Source: Bacillus aquiflavi | GTDB taxonomy: Bacteria > Bacillota > Bacilli > Bacillales > Cytobacillaceae | Assembly: GCF_019915265.1 (NCBI RefSeq) | Contig: NZ_CP082780.1 | Coordinates: 1,488,001 to 1,552,000 of the forward strand | Length of the DNA: 64,000 nt | Reading direction: 5' to 3' | Shown: piece by piece, positions 1 to 9,561 of the stretch | Layout of the letters: each line of letters begins with the position of its first letter | How positions within the stretch are numbered: position 1 is the stretch's first letter | Program-made: the position numbers and the translations under genes | The notes under the pieces: model-generated | Databases searched by the model: none | The model's input: the letters and a program-made list of their open reading frames with translations, nothing else | Told to the model about the DNA's origin: nothing

Positions 1-37
1 AAAATAAGCGCAATTTTGCAAGTAAAATACCAATCAT
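1..37 (-). CDS. ABC-2 permease, second subunit (5' end only)
   Basis: An ATG at 37-35 overlaps the stop codon of the upstream permease by four bases (ATGA). The reading frame stays open to the window edge and gives MIGILLAKLRLF, typical of a cytoplasmic N-terminus before a first membrane helix. The position, after an ATPase and one ABC-2 permease, matches the second permease (YfiN/LnrN position) of LnrLMN-type exporters. Only 12 residues are visible, so identity rests on context. Confidence 0.6.
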   Translation of the reverse strand, partial: MIGILLAKLRLF

Positions 38-1314
38 ATTGTTTCCCCCCTTTTTGGGAAACTGATAACAGCAATGACAATCATTAAAAGTCCAAATAAA
101 GTTAAGAAAATTAAAGAACCTGTAATATCACTTAAATCGTATCCTTGTTGTAGCTTCAAAAAGGCTGTCATCCCTGCTCCATTAGGAGTGAGTTCGCCTA
201 AAAATTGGATAACATTTGATAATTCACCAGAAGGAAAAAAGCTTCCTCCTAAAAATGCGAAAAAGGTGACGATAACGGAAGAAAAAAAGTTTGTTATTAA
301 CTCTGAATTTAAATTATAAGTCAACGAAGTTAATAAAACAGTCATTCCCCCAACTGCAAAACTAAGCATAAAGCAGACTGTGAAAAATGCCGGGATATTC
401 GGCCACCTTACATCATAGACGAGTGCGGTAACACCATATAAAATCATTAATTGAATAAAGGCTAACGTCATCCCCGAAATAAATATACTTGAAAAATAAG
501 TCCATTTTGAGATGTTTGCTAGAAGAATACGGTTAAATACATGTAATTGTTTTTCTTGAAAAGCATATGTGCCGATACTGGAAGCGATATAAAGAACGAA
601 CATGACACTCATTCCGATCGTATAATAAACGGTTGCATTAATCGGCTCCCTTTTTGTTACTGATTCAATCGTTCCTTCAAAAGTTTTTTCTTGAGAAAAA
701 TGAATCTCATGTAAGAGACCGGCAGCTCCAAGAACAGTGAGCGTAGAAAATTGGTTTTGAAAGCTTTCTAATATTTCTTCAATTATTGATGATGCTAATT
801 CATTTCCTTCATTCCTAAATAAAGTTATTGTCGAACGTGACTCCTTTTTGTTAAAGAAAACGGTTTGCAATGTGTTGTAAGTAAATTTTTCTGGAATTTC
901 GATCACTGCGTCATAATGATCATCTTTTTTAATTTTGTCAAAGTGTGAAGGCTTCGCAATGACTAGTTCTATATGATCTTTTAATTCTTTATGACCGAAA
1001 ACATCATTTTTCAATGAGTGGGAAGGCTGGATTTGTTTTGCTCCAGCAATCATTGCTTGCTTCTGTTTTTCAGGTAGATTCATGTTTTTTATTTCATTTA
1101 TAAATTGCTCAATCTCTTTTTGTTCATTTCCATGTTCAATCAGGGCTACTTTAGCTTTTATGTCAGGTGTTTCACCATTCATAAAACTACCCAATGAAAA
1201 TCCTAAAATTGAAATTAATATAAGAGGCATTCCAAGAAGGATAATTAACTCTTGTTTATTACGAAACAGCAGTAGCCATTGTTTTTTAACAATCTGTGTC
1301 ATCATTTTAATCAC
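34..1314 (-). CDS. ABC-2 type exporter permease, LnrM/YfiM-like
   Basis: 426-residue membrane permease of the ABC-2 (DrrB/NodJ, YhgE-related) type. It has one N-terminal membrane helix (about 14-37), a long extracytoplasmic region (about 45-225), and five to six C-terminal helices (about 228-420), the usual layout of LnrM/LnrN and NatB-like permeases. It follows the ATPase gene by six bases and overlaps the next permease by four, so the three form one operon. Together with the adjacent NarL-type two-component system this matches the LnrJKLMN (YfiJKLMN) arrangement, which in Bacillus subtilis gives resistance to linearmycin-type polyenes. The substrate here is inferred, not shown. Confidence 0.82.
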   Translation of the reverse strand: MIKMMTQIVKKQWLLLFRNKQELIILLGMPLILISILGFSLGSFMNGETPDIKAKVALIEHGNEQKEIEQFINEIKNMNLPEKQKQAMIAGAKQIQPSHSLKNDVFGHKELKDHIELVIAKPSHFDKIKKDDHYDAVIEIPEKFTYNTLQTVFFNKKESRSTITLFRNEGNELASSIIEEILESFQNQFSTLTVLGAAGLLHEIHFSQEKTFEGTIESVTKREPINATVYYTIGMSVMFVLYIASSIGTYAFQEKQLHVFNRILLANISKWTYFSSIFISGMTLAFIQLMILYGVTALVYDVRWPNIPAFFTVCFMLSFAVGGMTVLLTSLTYNLNSELITNFFSSVIVTFFAFLGGSFFPSGELSNVIQFLGELTPNGAGMTAFLKLQQGYDLSDITGSLIFLTLFGLLMIVIAVISFPKRGETI

Positions 1315-1320
1315 CCCTTA

Positions 1321-2253
1321 TCAATCTCGTAATGCCCGGCCGGTTAAATGTAAAAATACATCTTCTAAAGTTGGTGTTTTGACGTCAACAGACATTAGCA
1401 CTGTGTTGGTATCTTCTGCATGTTTAATAATTGTTCGAAACACATTTACTTCCTTCGGGACAATAATAGTAATCGCTTCGTTTTGGACGGTTACTCTAGT
1501 AATCACCGCTTCTTTTTTTAATGCACTAATAAACTTGTCATTCATTCTTTCTGTTTTAATTAAGATTGTATTCTCTGATGATAATATATTTTTAATTTCA
1601 TCTTTCGTCCCAGAAGCGATAATAGAGCCTTCATCCATAATATAAATTCGATCGCATAAAAACTCTACTTCCTCCATATAATGACTCGTATATAGAACAG
1701 TCATATCTCTATCTTTATTTAGCTGTTTCACAGTTTCAAGAATGTAATTACGGGATTGAGGATCAATACCAACGGTAGGTTCATCCATAATAATAAGTTC
1801 TGGATCGTGTAAAAGAGCAACGCCGATATTTAATCGCCGTTTCATCCCCCCGGAAAAGGTTTTCACGAGATCTTTTCGTCTATCGGTTAAGCCGATTTGA
1901 TTTAGTACTTCGTTTATCTTATTTTTAAGTTCTGCTCCAGAAAGTCGATAAATTCTTCCAAAGAATTCTAGATTTTCTTGAGCAGTTAAATCTAAATAAA
2001 GTGCTATTTCTTGAGGGACAACTCCTAACACTTTGCGAATTTGTTCAGGGTTTTTTATGATGCTTTTATTATTCAAGCGAACATCGCCAGTTGTAGGCTG
2101 AACTAAAGATGAGATCATTGAAATTGTTGTCGATTTCCCTGCACCGTTTGGACCTAATAAACCAACAATTTCTCCTTTCTCCAAAAACATATTTACTCCC
2201 TTTACAGCATGAAATTGTTTGAACCGTTTTGTTAACTCTACGACTTCTAACAT
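1321..2253 (-). CDS. ABC exporter ATP-binding protein, LnrL/YfiL-like
   Basis: ABC ATPase with Walker A GPNGAGKST, signature FSGGM, Walker B ELIIMDEPTVGID and the switch histidine in YTSHYMEE. After residue 215 comes a C-terminal domain (DUF4162-like) common to drug and polyene exporters. I start it at the ATG at 2253, ahead of which AGGAGGAGGG lies at ideal spacing; this gives 310 residues, close to LnrL. An upstream in-frame ATG at 2283 would add ten residues and has no good ribosome binding site. It powers the ABC-2 permeases encoded just downstream. A palindrome about 90 bases upstream may bind the neighbouring response regulator. Confidence 0.88.
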   Translation of the reverse strand: MLEVVELTKRFKQFHAVKGVNMFLEKGEIVGLLGPNGAGKSTTISMISSLVQPTTGDVRLNNKSIIKNPEQIRKVLGVVPQEIALYLDLTAQENLEFFGRIYRLSGAELKNKINEVLNQIGLTDRRKDLVKTFSGGMKRRLNIGVALLHDPELIIMDEPTVGIDPQSRNYILETVKQLNKDRDMTVLYTSHYMEEVEFLCDRIYIMDEGSIIASGTKDEIKNILSSENTILIKTERMNDKFISALKKEAVITRVTVQNEAITIIVPKEVNVFRTIIKHAEDTNTVLMSVDVKTPTLEDVFLHLTGRALRD

Positions 2254-2341
2254 AAGACCCTCCTCCTTTTCATTACTTTTCATTTTACGTATAAGAAGGA
2301 ATCATACATACTGTCTTTTGTCACTATTTTTAATAACAACC

Positions 2342-2355
2342 ATGACTACAGTCAT
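2342..2355. promoter_or_regulatory. Palindromic operator candidate before exporter operon
   Basis: ATGACTACAGTCAT is a perfect six-base inverted repeat with a two-base centre. It lies about 90 bases upstream of the ATPase start and downstream of the response regulator gene. NarL/LiaR/LnrK-type regulators bind short GACT-AGTC type dyads, so autoregulated control of the exporter is a reasonable inference. Confidence 0.45.
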
Positions 2356-2366
2356 TTTTTGTTGTT

Positions 2367-2414
2367 AAAAAAGGGGTTGCCTAAAAGTCAGTTATTTCGA
2401 CTTTGGGGCAACCC
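2367..2414 (-). terminator. Rho-independent terminator after the response regulator
   Basis: On the minus strand GGGTTGCC pairs with GGCAACCC, with a further AAAGTC/GACTTT pairing inside, followed by a run of six T. It separates the two-component transcript from the exporter operon, so the latter needs its own promoter. Confidence 0.8.
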
Positions 2415-2426
2415 TTTCATACTGTC

Positions 2427-3059
2427 TTAAGATAAATGATGTTTTACTGCATAGATTGCTAATTGTGTGCGATCTCTTAATTCCAGTTTGTGTAATATAT
2501 GTGTAATATTATTTTTAACCGTTCCGATTGATAAATAAAGTTCCGCAGCAATTTCTTTATTTGTTTTTCCTTCGCCAACTAATTTTGTAACTGATAGCTC
2601 TCGAGGGGAGAGCGGGACAGTGACATCTAGTCGGGTCTCCTTCTTTAATAGGCGAGGTAGTACTTTAGCAGCAACTTCTTCATGAATTGCGATACCGCCT
2701 CTCATACAACTATATACAGCTTGAATTAATTTTTGCGGTTCAGCTGATTTTAGCAAAAAAGCACTCGCTCCTTCTTTAAGAGCTTGAAGCGCATATTCGT
2801 CATCATTAAATGTAGTTAATATTAATATTTTGACATTAGGCCATCTTTGTTTCATCTTTCTTGTTGCTTCAATGCCATTCATGACGGGCATCCGTATGCC
2901 CATTACAACAAGATCAACAATAAATTTTTCCATCTGTTCAATAGCTGTTTGTCCGTTTTCTGCTTCAGAAATAACTTGAATATTGTCATCTTGTTCAAGC
3001 ATCATCTTTATGCCTTCACGGACAATTGCTTGATCTTCAACTAATAAGACTTTTAGCAT
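2427..3059 (-). CDS. NarL/LuxR-type response regulator, LnrK-like, lacking phosphoacceptor Asp
   Basis: 210 residues: receiver domain (1-120) and LuxR-type helix-turn-helix (about 143-205). The acidic pair E8-D9, switch T82 and K104 are present. The phosphorylation site, normally Asp before [IV]RMP, is Gly54 in VVMGIRMP; the codon at 2898-2900 reads GGC on the coding strand, one transition from GAC. The kinase gene overlaps its start by seven bases, so the pair is co-transcribed. Without Asp54 the protein should not accept phosphate in the usual way; it may act constitutively, be inactive, or the base may be a sequencing error. It probably controls the adjacent exporter. Confidence 0.88.
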   Translation of the reverse strand: MLKVLLVEDQAIVREGIKMMLEQDDNIQVISEAENGQTAIEQMEKFIVDLVVMGIRMPVMNGIEATRKMKQRWPNVKILILTTFNDDEYALQALKEGASAFLLKSAEPQKLIQAVYSCMRGGIAIHEEVAAKVLPRLLKKETRLDVTVPLSPRELSVTKLVGEGKTNKEIAAELYLSIGTVKNNITHILHKLELRDRTQLAIYAVKHHLS

Positions 3060-4159
3060 GATCTATCTTTCTCCTTTAAAGGTAATGTTCCGCTTATAAT
3101 AAATTCATTCTCGGTTTGATAAATACTTACGGTTCCGCCTAACTCGTTAATTCTTTCCTTCATGCTTGATAATCCAAAACCGAGCTGCAATGGTTTTTGT
3201 TGATGAATACGATTGGAAATTTTGAATGTTAAATCACCAGTTGCAGAACGTCCTAAAATAACATGGATTTCTTTTGAATGAGCATGCCGCATTGCATTTG
3301 TTAGGGCTTCTTGAATGACCCGATAAAGAGCAACGCTTTGTTTGTTGGATAGTTTTGCTGATAGGACACGTTGCTTAGTTGTAAATTGGACAAAAACATG
3401 ACTTTCAGACTCTAATTTTCGAATAAGATTTAACACAGTAGCAATTCCTTCGCTTTCTTCAACTTTTAATGCTTTTACTGCATGCCTAGTTTCCTCTAAG
3501 CTTTCCCGTGCCAGTTTTTTAAGTTCAGAAACATCTAGTTCCGTTTTTTGCATAGATAATATTTCAATCTGCATTTGTAATGCTGTTAATTTATGACCTA
3601 CAGAATCATGCATATCTCGGGCAATTCTCGTTCTTTCTTCAAGTCTAGCAGTTCGATCTGTTTCATAACTTGCTCTTTTTAGTTTTCTAAATTCCCCGAG
3701 AAGCTCTTCGTACATGTTTCGCTGTTCTTTTCTGTTATGAACCATGTTATTTAAAGAGAGCGCAATAAAATAAACTAAACTAAAGAACATAAGCCATTCG
3801 AGTTGAGCGTTATTACTGATCACGATAAAGAGAAATAAAATAAAATGAAAGGCTGTAAAAATTCGAAAATGAATTGTTTTTAATTGATAAATACTTTCTA
3901 TATGAATGTATAACAATAGTAAAGCAGTATATAAATTTTCATCATTGCTATTTAAAATATAAGAAAAAAAAATAAGAAGAGATATGCCAATATATAAAAG
4001 AAGTGGTTTTTTAATAACGGCTAAAAAGAAATAACTCCCGATCGTTAACGCACAAATAAAGAGTATAGCAGGCAGTAAGGAGCGGCTGCCGCTTTCAATA
4101 ATAAACCCAAACCAAAAGATAGAAAAGATAGAAATACGTAACAAAAACTCTTTCAACAT
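3053..4159 (-). CDS. Sensor histidine kinase, HisKA_3/DesK class, LnrJ-like
   Basis: 368 residues with about five N-terminal membrane helices (to about residue 135), a coiled linker, the HisKA_3 dimerisation motif RDMHDSVGHKLT carrying the phosphorylated His, and a C-terminal ATPase domain with LGFGLSSMKERI. It has no extracellular sensor domain, so it probably senses within the membrane, as DesK, LiaS and LnrJ do. It overlaps the response regulator gene by seven bases. By context it detects a membrane-active compound and controls the exporter downstream. Confidence 0.88.
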   Translation of the reverse strand: MLKEFLLRISIFSIFWFGFIIESGSRSLLPAILFICALTIGSYFFLAVIKKPLLLYIGISLLIFFSYILNSNDENLYTALLLLYIHIESIYQLKTIHFRIFTAFHFILFLFIVISNNAQLEWLMFFSLVYFIALSLNNMVHNRKEQRNMYEELLGEFRKLKRASYETDRTARLEERTRIARDMHDSVGHKLTALQMQIEILSMQKTELDVSELKKLARESLEETRHAVKALKVEESEGIATVLNLIRKLESESHVFVQFTTKQRVLSAKLSNKQSVALYRVIQEALTNAMRHAHSKEIHVILGRSATGDLTFKISNRIHQQKPLQLGFGLSSMKERINELGGTVSIYQTENEFIISGTLPLKEKDRSC

Positions 4160-4502
4160 ATAAACCTACTTTCTATGCAAATTTTTATGATTTGGAATTA
4201 AGTAAAACTCAAGTGGATATCACTATCTGATTTTTTTTGAAAGGGACAGGATTTATAAAAAAGCCATAATGATTTTATCTTTAGAGGTGTAAGAATGTGC
4301 ACGTGATTCTGTATATCCACCGAAAAAAATAATAAAGATGAATGTGAAAAAATTTACTTCTCCCAAAAAAAGAAAAGAGGAACGGACTGTTGCCCGCACA
4401 AATGTCTATCCGCTCCACTTTTACAATATATGCGCCTAAAGCCATGACCAATCTTATGAAAAATCATTGCTATAAGGTCTAAAATAAAGAACAAACTCCT
4501 CC
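4160..4502. other. Intergenic region without a recognised gene
   Basis: AT-rich stretch between two minus-strand genes. It should contain the promoter of the kinase operon near 4160-4260. I see no open reading frame with a ribosome binding site and no clear terminator for the symporter gene ending at 4503. Confidence 0.5.
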
Positions 4503-5870
4503 TTATTTAAATAAATGAAGCATATCAAAAACACCAATCACATCTAAGAAAACAATAATGATTGCAATTGGGGCAATGTAACGAATGAGAAAAAACCAAA
4601 TTGTAAATATTCGTTTTCCGTTATTCGTTCCAGTGCTTATTTCGTCAATTAACGTTTGTCTCGGTATTTTTAGAAATGCAAAAATAGAAATAGATAGAGC
4701 TCCGATAGGTAATAAAATGTTAGAAACTAAATAATCTGCTAAATCAAATATTGTTTTTCCGAATACCGTCACATCACTTAACAATCCAAATGAAAGAGTA
4801 GAAGGGATGCCAAGAAGAAAAATAAGGGAACCTGCTTGCCAAGTTTTTTTTTTTCGTTTTTCGGCTTCGTCTTTAACAAAAACTGCGACGATCATTTCTA
4901 GTATTGAAAAAGCAGATGTTAAAGTCGCAAATAAAAATAGCAATAAGAAAATAATTAAGAAAAATATTCCGAAAGGCATTTGGTCAAAGACCGCAGGAAG
5001 TACAACGAACAATAGACCAGGACCTTCCTCAGGCTCAACATTAAAAGAAAATACAGCTGGGAAAATTGCTAATCCTGCTAATAATGAAATTAATATATTC
5101 ATTAATACAATCGTTAAAGAGGACTTCGGCAAGTTTTCGGTTTTTGATACATAGGAACTGTATGTAACCATAACGGAAACACCAACACTTAATGCAAAAA
5201 ATGATTGACCTAAAGCATATAAAATTGTTTTTGAATTAAGTGCAAAAAAATCGGGATATAAAAAGAAGCGGAGTCCTTCACCCACGCCCTCGAGCGTCAA
5301 TGAACGAATAATTAAAATAAAAAATGAGACAAATAAAGCGGGCATCATAATCCGGCTCGCTTGTTCAATCCCTTTTTGAACTCCTTTTGCCACAATGATG
5401 ATTGTTATTAGCAGAAAAATAAGTTGTCCCGAAATTGCAATAAAAGGATTTGCGATGAGATCGTTAAATAATTGCCCATACTCATCAGCAGTATAATTAT
5501 TTAATCCCCCAGTAAGAGACTTGATAAGGTATATTAAGATCCAGCCTCCGACTACACTGTAAAATGATAAGAGAATAAAGCTTGTGACCACTCCTAAGCG
5601 CCCGATTAAACTCCATTTCGTTCCCGGTGCAAACGTTGTATAAGCAGAAATGGCATTTTGTTGAGAGCCTCTGCCAATAATGAACTCCGCAAGCAATATA
5701 GGTAAGCCAACAAGCAGTGTAAAAAGTAAAAAAACGAAGAAAAACGCTCCGCCCCCAGCACTTCCAGCTACATAAGGAAATTTCCAAATAGCTCCTAGGC
5801 CAATTGCTGATCCAGCTGTTGCTAAAATAAATCCTAGTTTTGATGTCCATTGTTCTCTAGTTTGATTCAT
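4503..5870 (-). CDS. Neurotransmitter:sodium symporter (NSS/SNF) family transporter
   Basis: 455 residues and about eleven to twelve membrane helices with the LeuT fold. The N-terminal signature [17 protein letters not shown] forms the unwound helix 1 that binds Na+ and substrate in this family. Members import amino acids or related amines with sodium. It stands alone on the minus strand with about 340 bases on the downstream side. The substrate cannot be read from sequence; bacterial relatives carry Leu, Trp, Tyr or Ala. Confidence 0.9.
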   Translation of the reverse strand: MNQTREQWTSKLGFILATAGSAIGLGAIWKFPYVAGSAGGGAFFFVFLLFTLLVGLPILLAEFIIGRGSQQNAISAYTTFAPGTKWSLIGRLGVVTSFILLSFYSVVGGWILIYLIKSLTGGLNNYTADEYGQLFNDLIANPFIAISGQLIFLLITIIIVAKGVQKGIEQASRIMMPALFVSFFILIIRSLTLEGVGEGLRFFLYPDFFALNSKTILYALGQSFFALSVGVSVMVTYSSYVSKTENLPKSSLTIVLMNILISLLAGLAIFPAVFSFNVEPEEGPGLLFVVLPAVFDQMPFGIFFLIIFLLLFLFATLTSAFSILEMIVAVFVKDEAEKRKKKTWQAGSLIFLLGIPSTLSFGLLSDVTVFGKTIFDLADYLVSNILLPIGALSISIFAFLKIPRQTLIDEISTGTNNGKRIFTIWFFLIRYIAPIAIIIVFLDVIGVFDMLHLFK

Positions 5871-6128
5871 AAAGTTCCTCCATTAAATTTGCAAATAAAA
5901 TCGAAAAGAATTTCTGAAATAATAAATTCCTTTCCTTATATATTAAATCGAAAACTTTTTTTATGTAAAGAAACGAAAGATTATTAAAATAAATTCTCTA
6001 CAGTGATGTTAGAAATTGGGGATTAAGCGAAGTATTGTTTGATATTTTTGTAAAAACAAATAATAAAAAACAAATAAATTGTGGGGAAAATATGATTAAA
6101 AATAGTTATGAAAGGAGAGGTGGAAATT

Positions 6129-6273
6129 TTGTCTCGTTATTTGTCATTATTGTAATCATGAAATGGAACAAAAGGAAACTCATTATGTTACTTTTTACGA
6201 TGAAGTAAGTGAACGTAATGAAACTCTTTGTGATGGATGTTACCGAGAATGGTTAGAATCGATTAAAGGATAA
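6129..6273 (+). pseudogene. Small Cys4 zinc-ribbon-like peptide, frameshifted
   Basis: A strong ribosome binding site (AAAGGAGAGG, 6111-6120) precedes a TTG at 6129 that starts MSRY and then hits a stop at once. Dropping one T at about 6141 joins it to CHYCNHEMEQ and, later, LCDGCYREWLESIKG, ending at 6273 directly before a terminator. The joined product of about 47 residues has two CxxC pairs, a likely zinc knuckle. I do not recognise the family. The single extra T in a TTT run may be a true mutation or a sequencing error. Confidence 0.6.
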
Positions 6274-6275
6274 AA

Positions 6276-6306
6276 AAGCCAGATTTCAAAAATCTGGCTG
6301 TCAATT
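6276..6306. terminator. Bidirectional terminator
   Basis: AGCCAGATT (6277-6285) pairs with AATCTGGCT (6291-6299). T-rich tracts flank both sides, so it can serve the small plus-strand gene and the minus-strand symporter gene ending at 6308. Confidence 0.8.
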
Positions 6307-6307
6307 T

Positions 6308-7840
6308 TTAAATATTTTCCCGATAGCCTGTATTTGCTCTAACTGTTACTTCAGCATATTTTTTAGCATCAGAATGGCTTGAGAGTAATGTTCCAACTAT
6401 TGATCCAATAAAACCTAGAGGTACAGATATAAGGGCTGGATTTGTTAATGGAAATAGTGGCTCCCCAATAAATAAAGCTGAACCGTCTAAAGCAAATACG
6501 TTTGGACTTATTGAAACTAATATAAGGGAAGATAATAACCCTGACATCATTCCCGTAATGGCTCCTGTTGTATTAAAGCGCTTCCAATAAATTGTAAACA
6601 CTATAATTGGTAAGTTAGCACTTGCAGCCACACAAAAGGCTAAAGACACGAGGAAAGCAACATTCATTTTTTGGGCAAACAAAGCTAATAAAATAGAGAA
6701 AACTGAAACACCAATTGAAGCATAACGAGCAGCGAGCATTTGCTGCTTTTCTGTTATTTTTCCTTTTTTAATAATTTGTCCGTATATATCATGAGCAAAT
6801 GCCGAAGCACCTGATAATACAAGACCAGCTACGACAGCGAGAATGGTTGCAAATGCCACAGCAGCAACAAATGACATTAAGAAGTCTCCGCCAAGAACGT
6901 TAGCTAGTAGTGGTGCCGCCATATTACCAGCAGGATTGGCCTCTTTTATTGTTTCAAAGCCAACGAAAGCAGCGGCGCCAAAACCTAAGAAAATGGTCAT
7001 CAAGTAAAAGATTCCGACAATCCATGTCGCCCACATGACAGAAGAACGAGCTGTTTTTGCATCTTTAACTGTAAAAAACCTCATTAAAATATGCGGTAAT
7101 CCAGCAGTTCCAAAAACGAGCGCAATCATTAGTGAGATCGTATCGAGCGGCATCGTATATTTAACCCCCGGATTTAAATACGCTTCTCCTAGTGGGGTTG
7201 ACGTTCTCATTTCATCAAACATACTCAAAATATTAAAGTTAAATTTAGCTAGCACTAAAAAGGAAATAACAGCTGTTCCGATCATTAATAAAACAGCTTT
7301 TATAATTTGAACCCAGCTTGTAGCTGTCATCCCCCCAAATAACACATAAATTGTCATCATGACACCAACGATTAAAACAGCTAACCAATAGTCGATTCCA
7401 AACAATAATTGTATAAGTGCACCGGCCCCAACTAGCTGGGCAATCATGTAGAAGATGACAATTGTGATCGTGCTTAAGGCAGCAGCGGCACGAATTTTCT
7501 TCGCATTAAATCGAGCATTAATCATATCAGCAAGCGTATATTTACCAAGATTTCGTAAAGGCTCAGCAACAATAAAGAGAACGACTAAATAGGCAACAAG
7601 ATATCCGATACTAAATAAAAATCCGTCAAAACCATTTAGTGATATTGCACCAGCAATTCCAAGAAAGGATGCTGCTGATAAGTAGTCTCCTGAAATAGCC
7701 AACCCATTTTGCCAACCGGTTAACCCCCCGCCAGCAGTATAAAAATCGCTTGCAGTTTGAGTGCGTTTAGCAGCAAAATACGTAATGACAAGTGTACTTG
7801 CGACAATTATTAAAAATAGGACAATAACAGTAAAATTCAC
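6308..7840 (-). CDS. Sodium:solute symporter, ActP/YwcA-like (acetate/monocarboxylate)
   Basis: 510 residues, about thirteen membrane helices of the SSS family. Recognisable elements are the N-terminal ISGDYLSAASFLGIAGA and ASAFAHDIYGQI in the second half, both typical of cation/acetate symporters of the ActP branch. The start overlaps the end of the DUF485 gene by four bases, the standard YwcB-YwcA/YjcH-ActP arrangement. The likely role is Na+-driven uptake of acetate or a similar short carboxylate. A second, divergent copy of this module lies at 28.5-30.4 kb. Confidence 0.88.
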   Translation of the reverse strand: MNFTVIVLFLIIVASTLVITYFAAKRTQTASDFYTAGGGLTGWQNGLAISGDYLSAASFLGIAGAISLNGFDGFLFSIGYLVAYLVVLFIVAEPLRNLGKYTLADMINARFNAKKIRAAAALSTITIVIFYMIAQLVGAGALIQLLFGIDYWLAVLIVGVMMTIYVLFGGMTATSWVQIIKAVLLMIGTAVISFLVLAKFNFNILSMFDEMRTSTPLGEAYLNPGVKYTMPLDTISLMIALVFGTAGLPHILMRFFTVKDAKTARSSVMWATWIVGIFYLMTIFLGFGAAAFVGFETIKEANPAGNMAAPLLANVLGGDFLMSFVAAVAFATILAVVAGLVLSGASAFAHDIYGQIIKKGKITEKQQMLAARYASIGVSVFSILLALFAQKMNVAFLVSLAFCVAASANLPIIVFTIYWKRFNTTGAITGMMSGLLSSLILVSISPNVFALDGSALFIGEPLFPLTNPALISVPLGFIGSIVGTLLSSHSDAKKYAEVTVRANTGYRENI

Positions 7841-8178
7841 ACTGCTTTACCCCCTTTTACTTCTTGCTCTGTTAATATTTCTTTTGCTGAAATATCAAGA
7901 GAGGCTGCTTTTCTCACATAGAGCATAACGAATGTCCATGTCATAATAAATAAAAATAAAGAGTAAACCCAGACCCATGATATTGATCCTACGGCAGGTC
8001 TTTCCAAAATATCAGTATAGGATGTAAGTATCGGTAACATAATGTAAAAAATCAGAAAGATAAATGTAAATGGGACAACAAATTTCTTCTTTTCATTTTT
8101 TAATTCATTAAATTTTTCACTTGCAGCAATCGCTTCAAAATCGATCGTTCCTTTTTGATTGCTCTCTAATTGATCCAT
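7837..8178 (-). CDS. DUF485 membrane protein, symporter partner (YwcB/YjcH-like)
   Basis: About 113 residues with two membrane helices (about 37-58 and 75-98) and a charged N-terminus containing EAIAASEKFNELKNEKKKF, typical of DUF485. I start at ATG 8178, eight bases behind AAAGGGG; a GTG at 8184 is less well placed. It is translationally coupled to the SSS symporter. Members are found next to ActP-type transporters; their molecular role is not well defined. Confidence 0.85.
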   Translation of the reverse strand: MDQLESNQKGTIDFEAIAASEKFNELKNEKKKFVVPFTFIFLIFYIMLPILTSYTDILERPAVGSISWVWVYSLFLFIMTWTFVMLYVRKAASLDISAKEILTEQEVKGGKAV

Positions 8179-8381
8179 TATCACAACCCCTTTTATTTTC
8201 TAAATATTCCATCATATCTAAAAGATTAAAAAATTCCGAATATAATGTCAATACCTATATTTATATATTTATGATATTTTTCTTGAATAAAATTCAAACA
8301 TTTCCTTTAAAACAAACGATTGTGCTTTATAAATGTTAGACTGAAGATGTAGAAAAAATTTTTCAGAGAGGGCGAGAAAAA

Positions 8382-9455
8382 ATGGGACAACCAAAGTATA
8401 TTACGAATTTAGAAAAAATAACTGAGCTTTCTGAAAAGGAACGTTCAAAGCTAAAGGAAATAACTGAAAATTACGTTTTTCGTGTAAATGATTACTATCT
8501 TCAGCTAATAGATTGGAACGACCTGGATGATCCTATTCGCAAAATAGTAATTCCGCATGAGAATGAACTAAATGAATATGGAAGCTGGGACGCTTCTGAT
8601 GAAGAATCAAATTATGTTGTGCCAGGATGTCAGCATAAATATACAACGACAGCCTTACTTCTTGTCTCAGAAGTATGTGGATCATATTGCCGCTATTGTT
8701 TTCGAAAGAGACTATTTCGTGATGACGTAACAGAGGCAATGTCTGATGTAGCACCTGGACTGGCATATATTCGCCAAACTCCGGAAATTAATAACGTTCT
8801 TCTAACCGGAGGAGATCCTCTTATTTTATCTACGAAAAAACTTCGCACGATCATTGAACAACTTAGAAAAATTGATCATGTAAAAATTATTCGAATCGGG
8901 TCTAAACTACCTGCTTTTAACCCGATGCGTATTTATGAAGACGAAGATCTACTGCAATTAATTCGTGAATATTCAACGCCAGATAAAAGAATTTATATCA
9001 TGGCACACATTACTCACCCCCGAGAAATTACTGAAAGAACAAACAAAGCATTTCAAGCACTATATGATGCTGGTGCAATTATTGTAAATCAAACTCCAAT
9101 TATTAAAGGTATTAACGATGATCCGAACGTTTTAGCTGAGCTGCTTGATAAGCTTTCTTGGGCAGGAGTAACTCCTTATTATTTCTTTATAAACCGTCCT
9201 GTTGCTGGAAATGGAGGATTTGTTTTAACTTTAAAAGAAGCTTATGACATTGTAGAAGGTGCAAAAGCAAAAACATCCGGGCTCGGAAAGAGAGTTAGAT
9301 TGGTTATGAGTCACGTTTCAGGAAAGATAGAAATTTTAGCAATAAAAAATGGAAAAGCATATTTAAAATATCATCAAGCTAAAAATGGAGAATACGGAAA
9401 ATTTATTGTACTAGATTGCCCTGATCATGCTTCTTGGTTTGATGATTTGCAATAA
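8382..9455 (+). CDS. KamA-family radical SAM aminomutase-like protein
   Basis: 357 residues. The motif EVCGSYCRYCFRKR holds the CxxxCxxC cysteines for the 4Fe-4S cluster, followed by LTGGDPLIL, characteristic of lysine 2,3-aminomutase relatives. A lysine in VSGKIE near residue 315 aligns in position with the PLP-binding lysine of the family. It is shorter than YodO/KamA of Bacillus subtilis (about 470), nearer to EpmB-like and orphan KamA proteins. It may make a beta-amino acid or modify a protein lysine; the substrate is unknown. It is a single gene with ribosome binding site AGAGAGGGCGAG. Confidence 0.85.
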   Translation: MGQPKYITNLEKITELSEKERSKLKEITENYVFRVNDYYLQLIDWNDLDDPIRKIVIPHENELNEYGSWDASDEESNYVVPGCQHKYTTTALLLVSEVCGSYCRYCFRKRLFRDDVTEAMSDVAPGLAYIRQTPEINNVLLTGGDPLILSTKKLRTIIEQLRKIDHVKIIRIGSKLPAFNPMRIYEDEDLLQLIREYSTPDKRIYIMAHITHPREITERTNKAFQALYDAGAIIVNQTPIIKGINDDPNVLAELLDKLSWAGVTPYYFFINRPVAGNGGFVLTLKEAYDIVEGAKAKTSGLGKRVRLVMSHVSGKIEILAIKNGKAYLKYHQAKNGEYGKFIVLDCPDHASWFDDLQ

Positions 9456-9561
9456 TTCATAAGAGGGATACGTTCATTACCCGTCTATTAAACAAAGCCT
9501 ATTTTAAAACGTGTTTTCAAAAAATATTTGCATATAATAACAAAAAGGAGGATTGCCAAAA

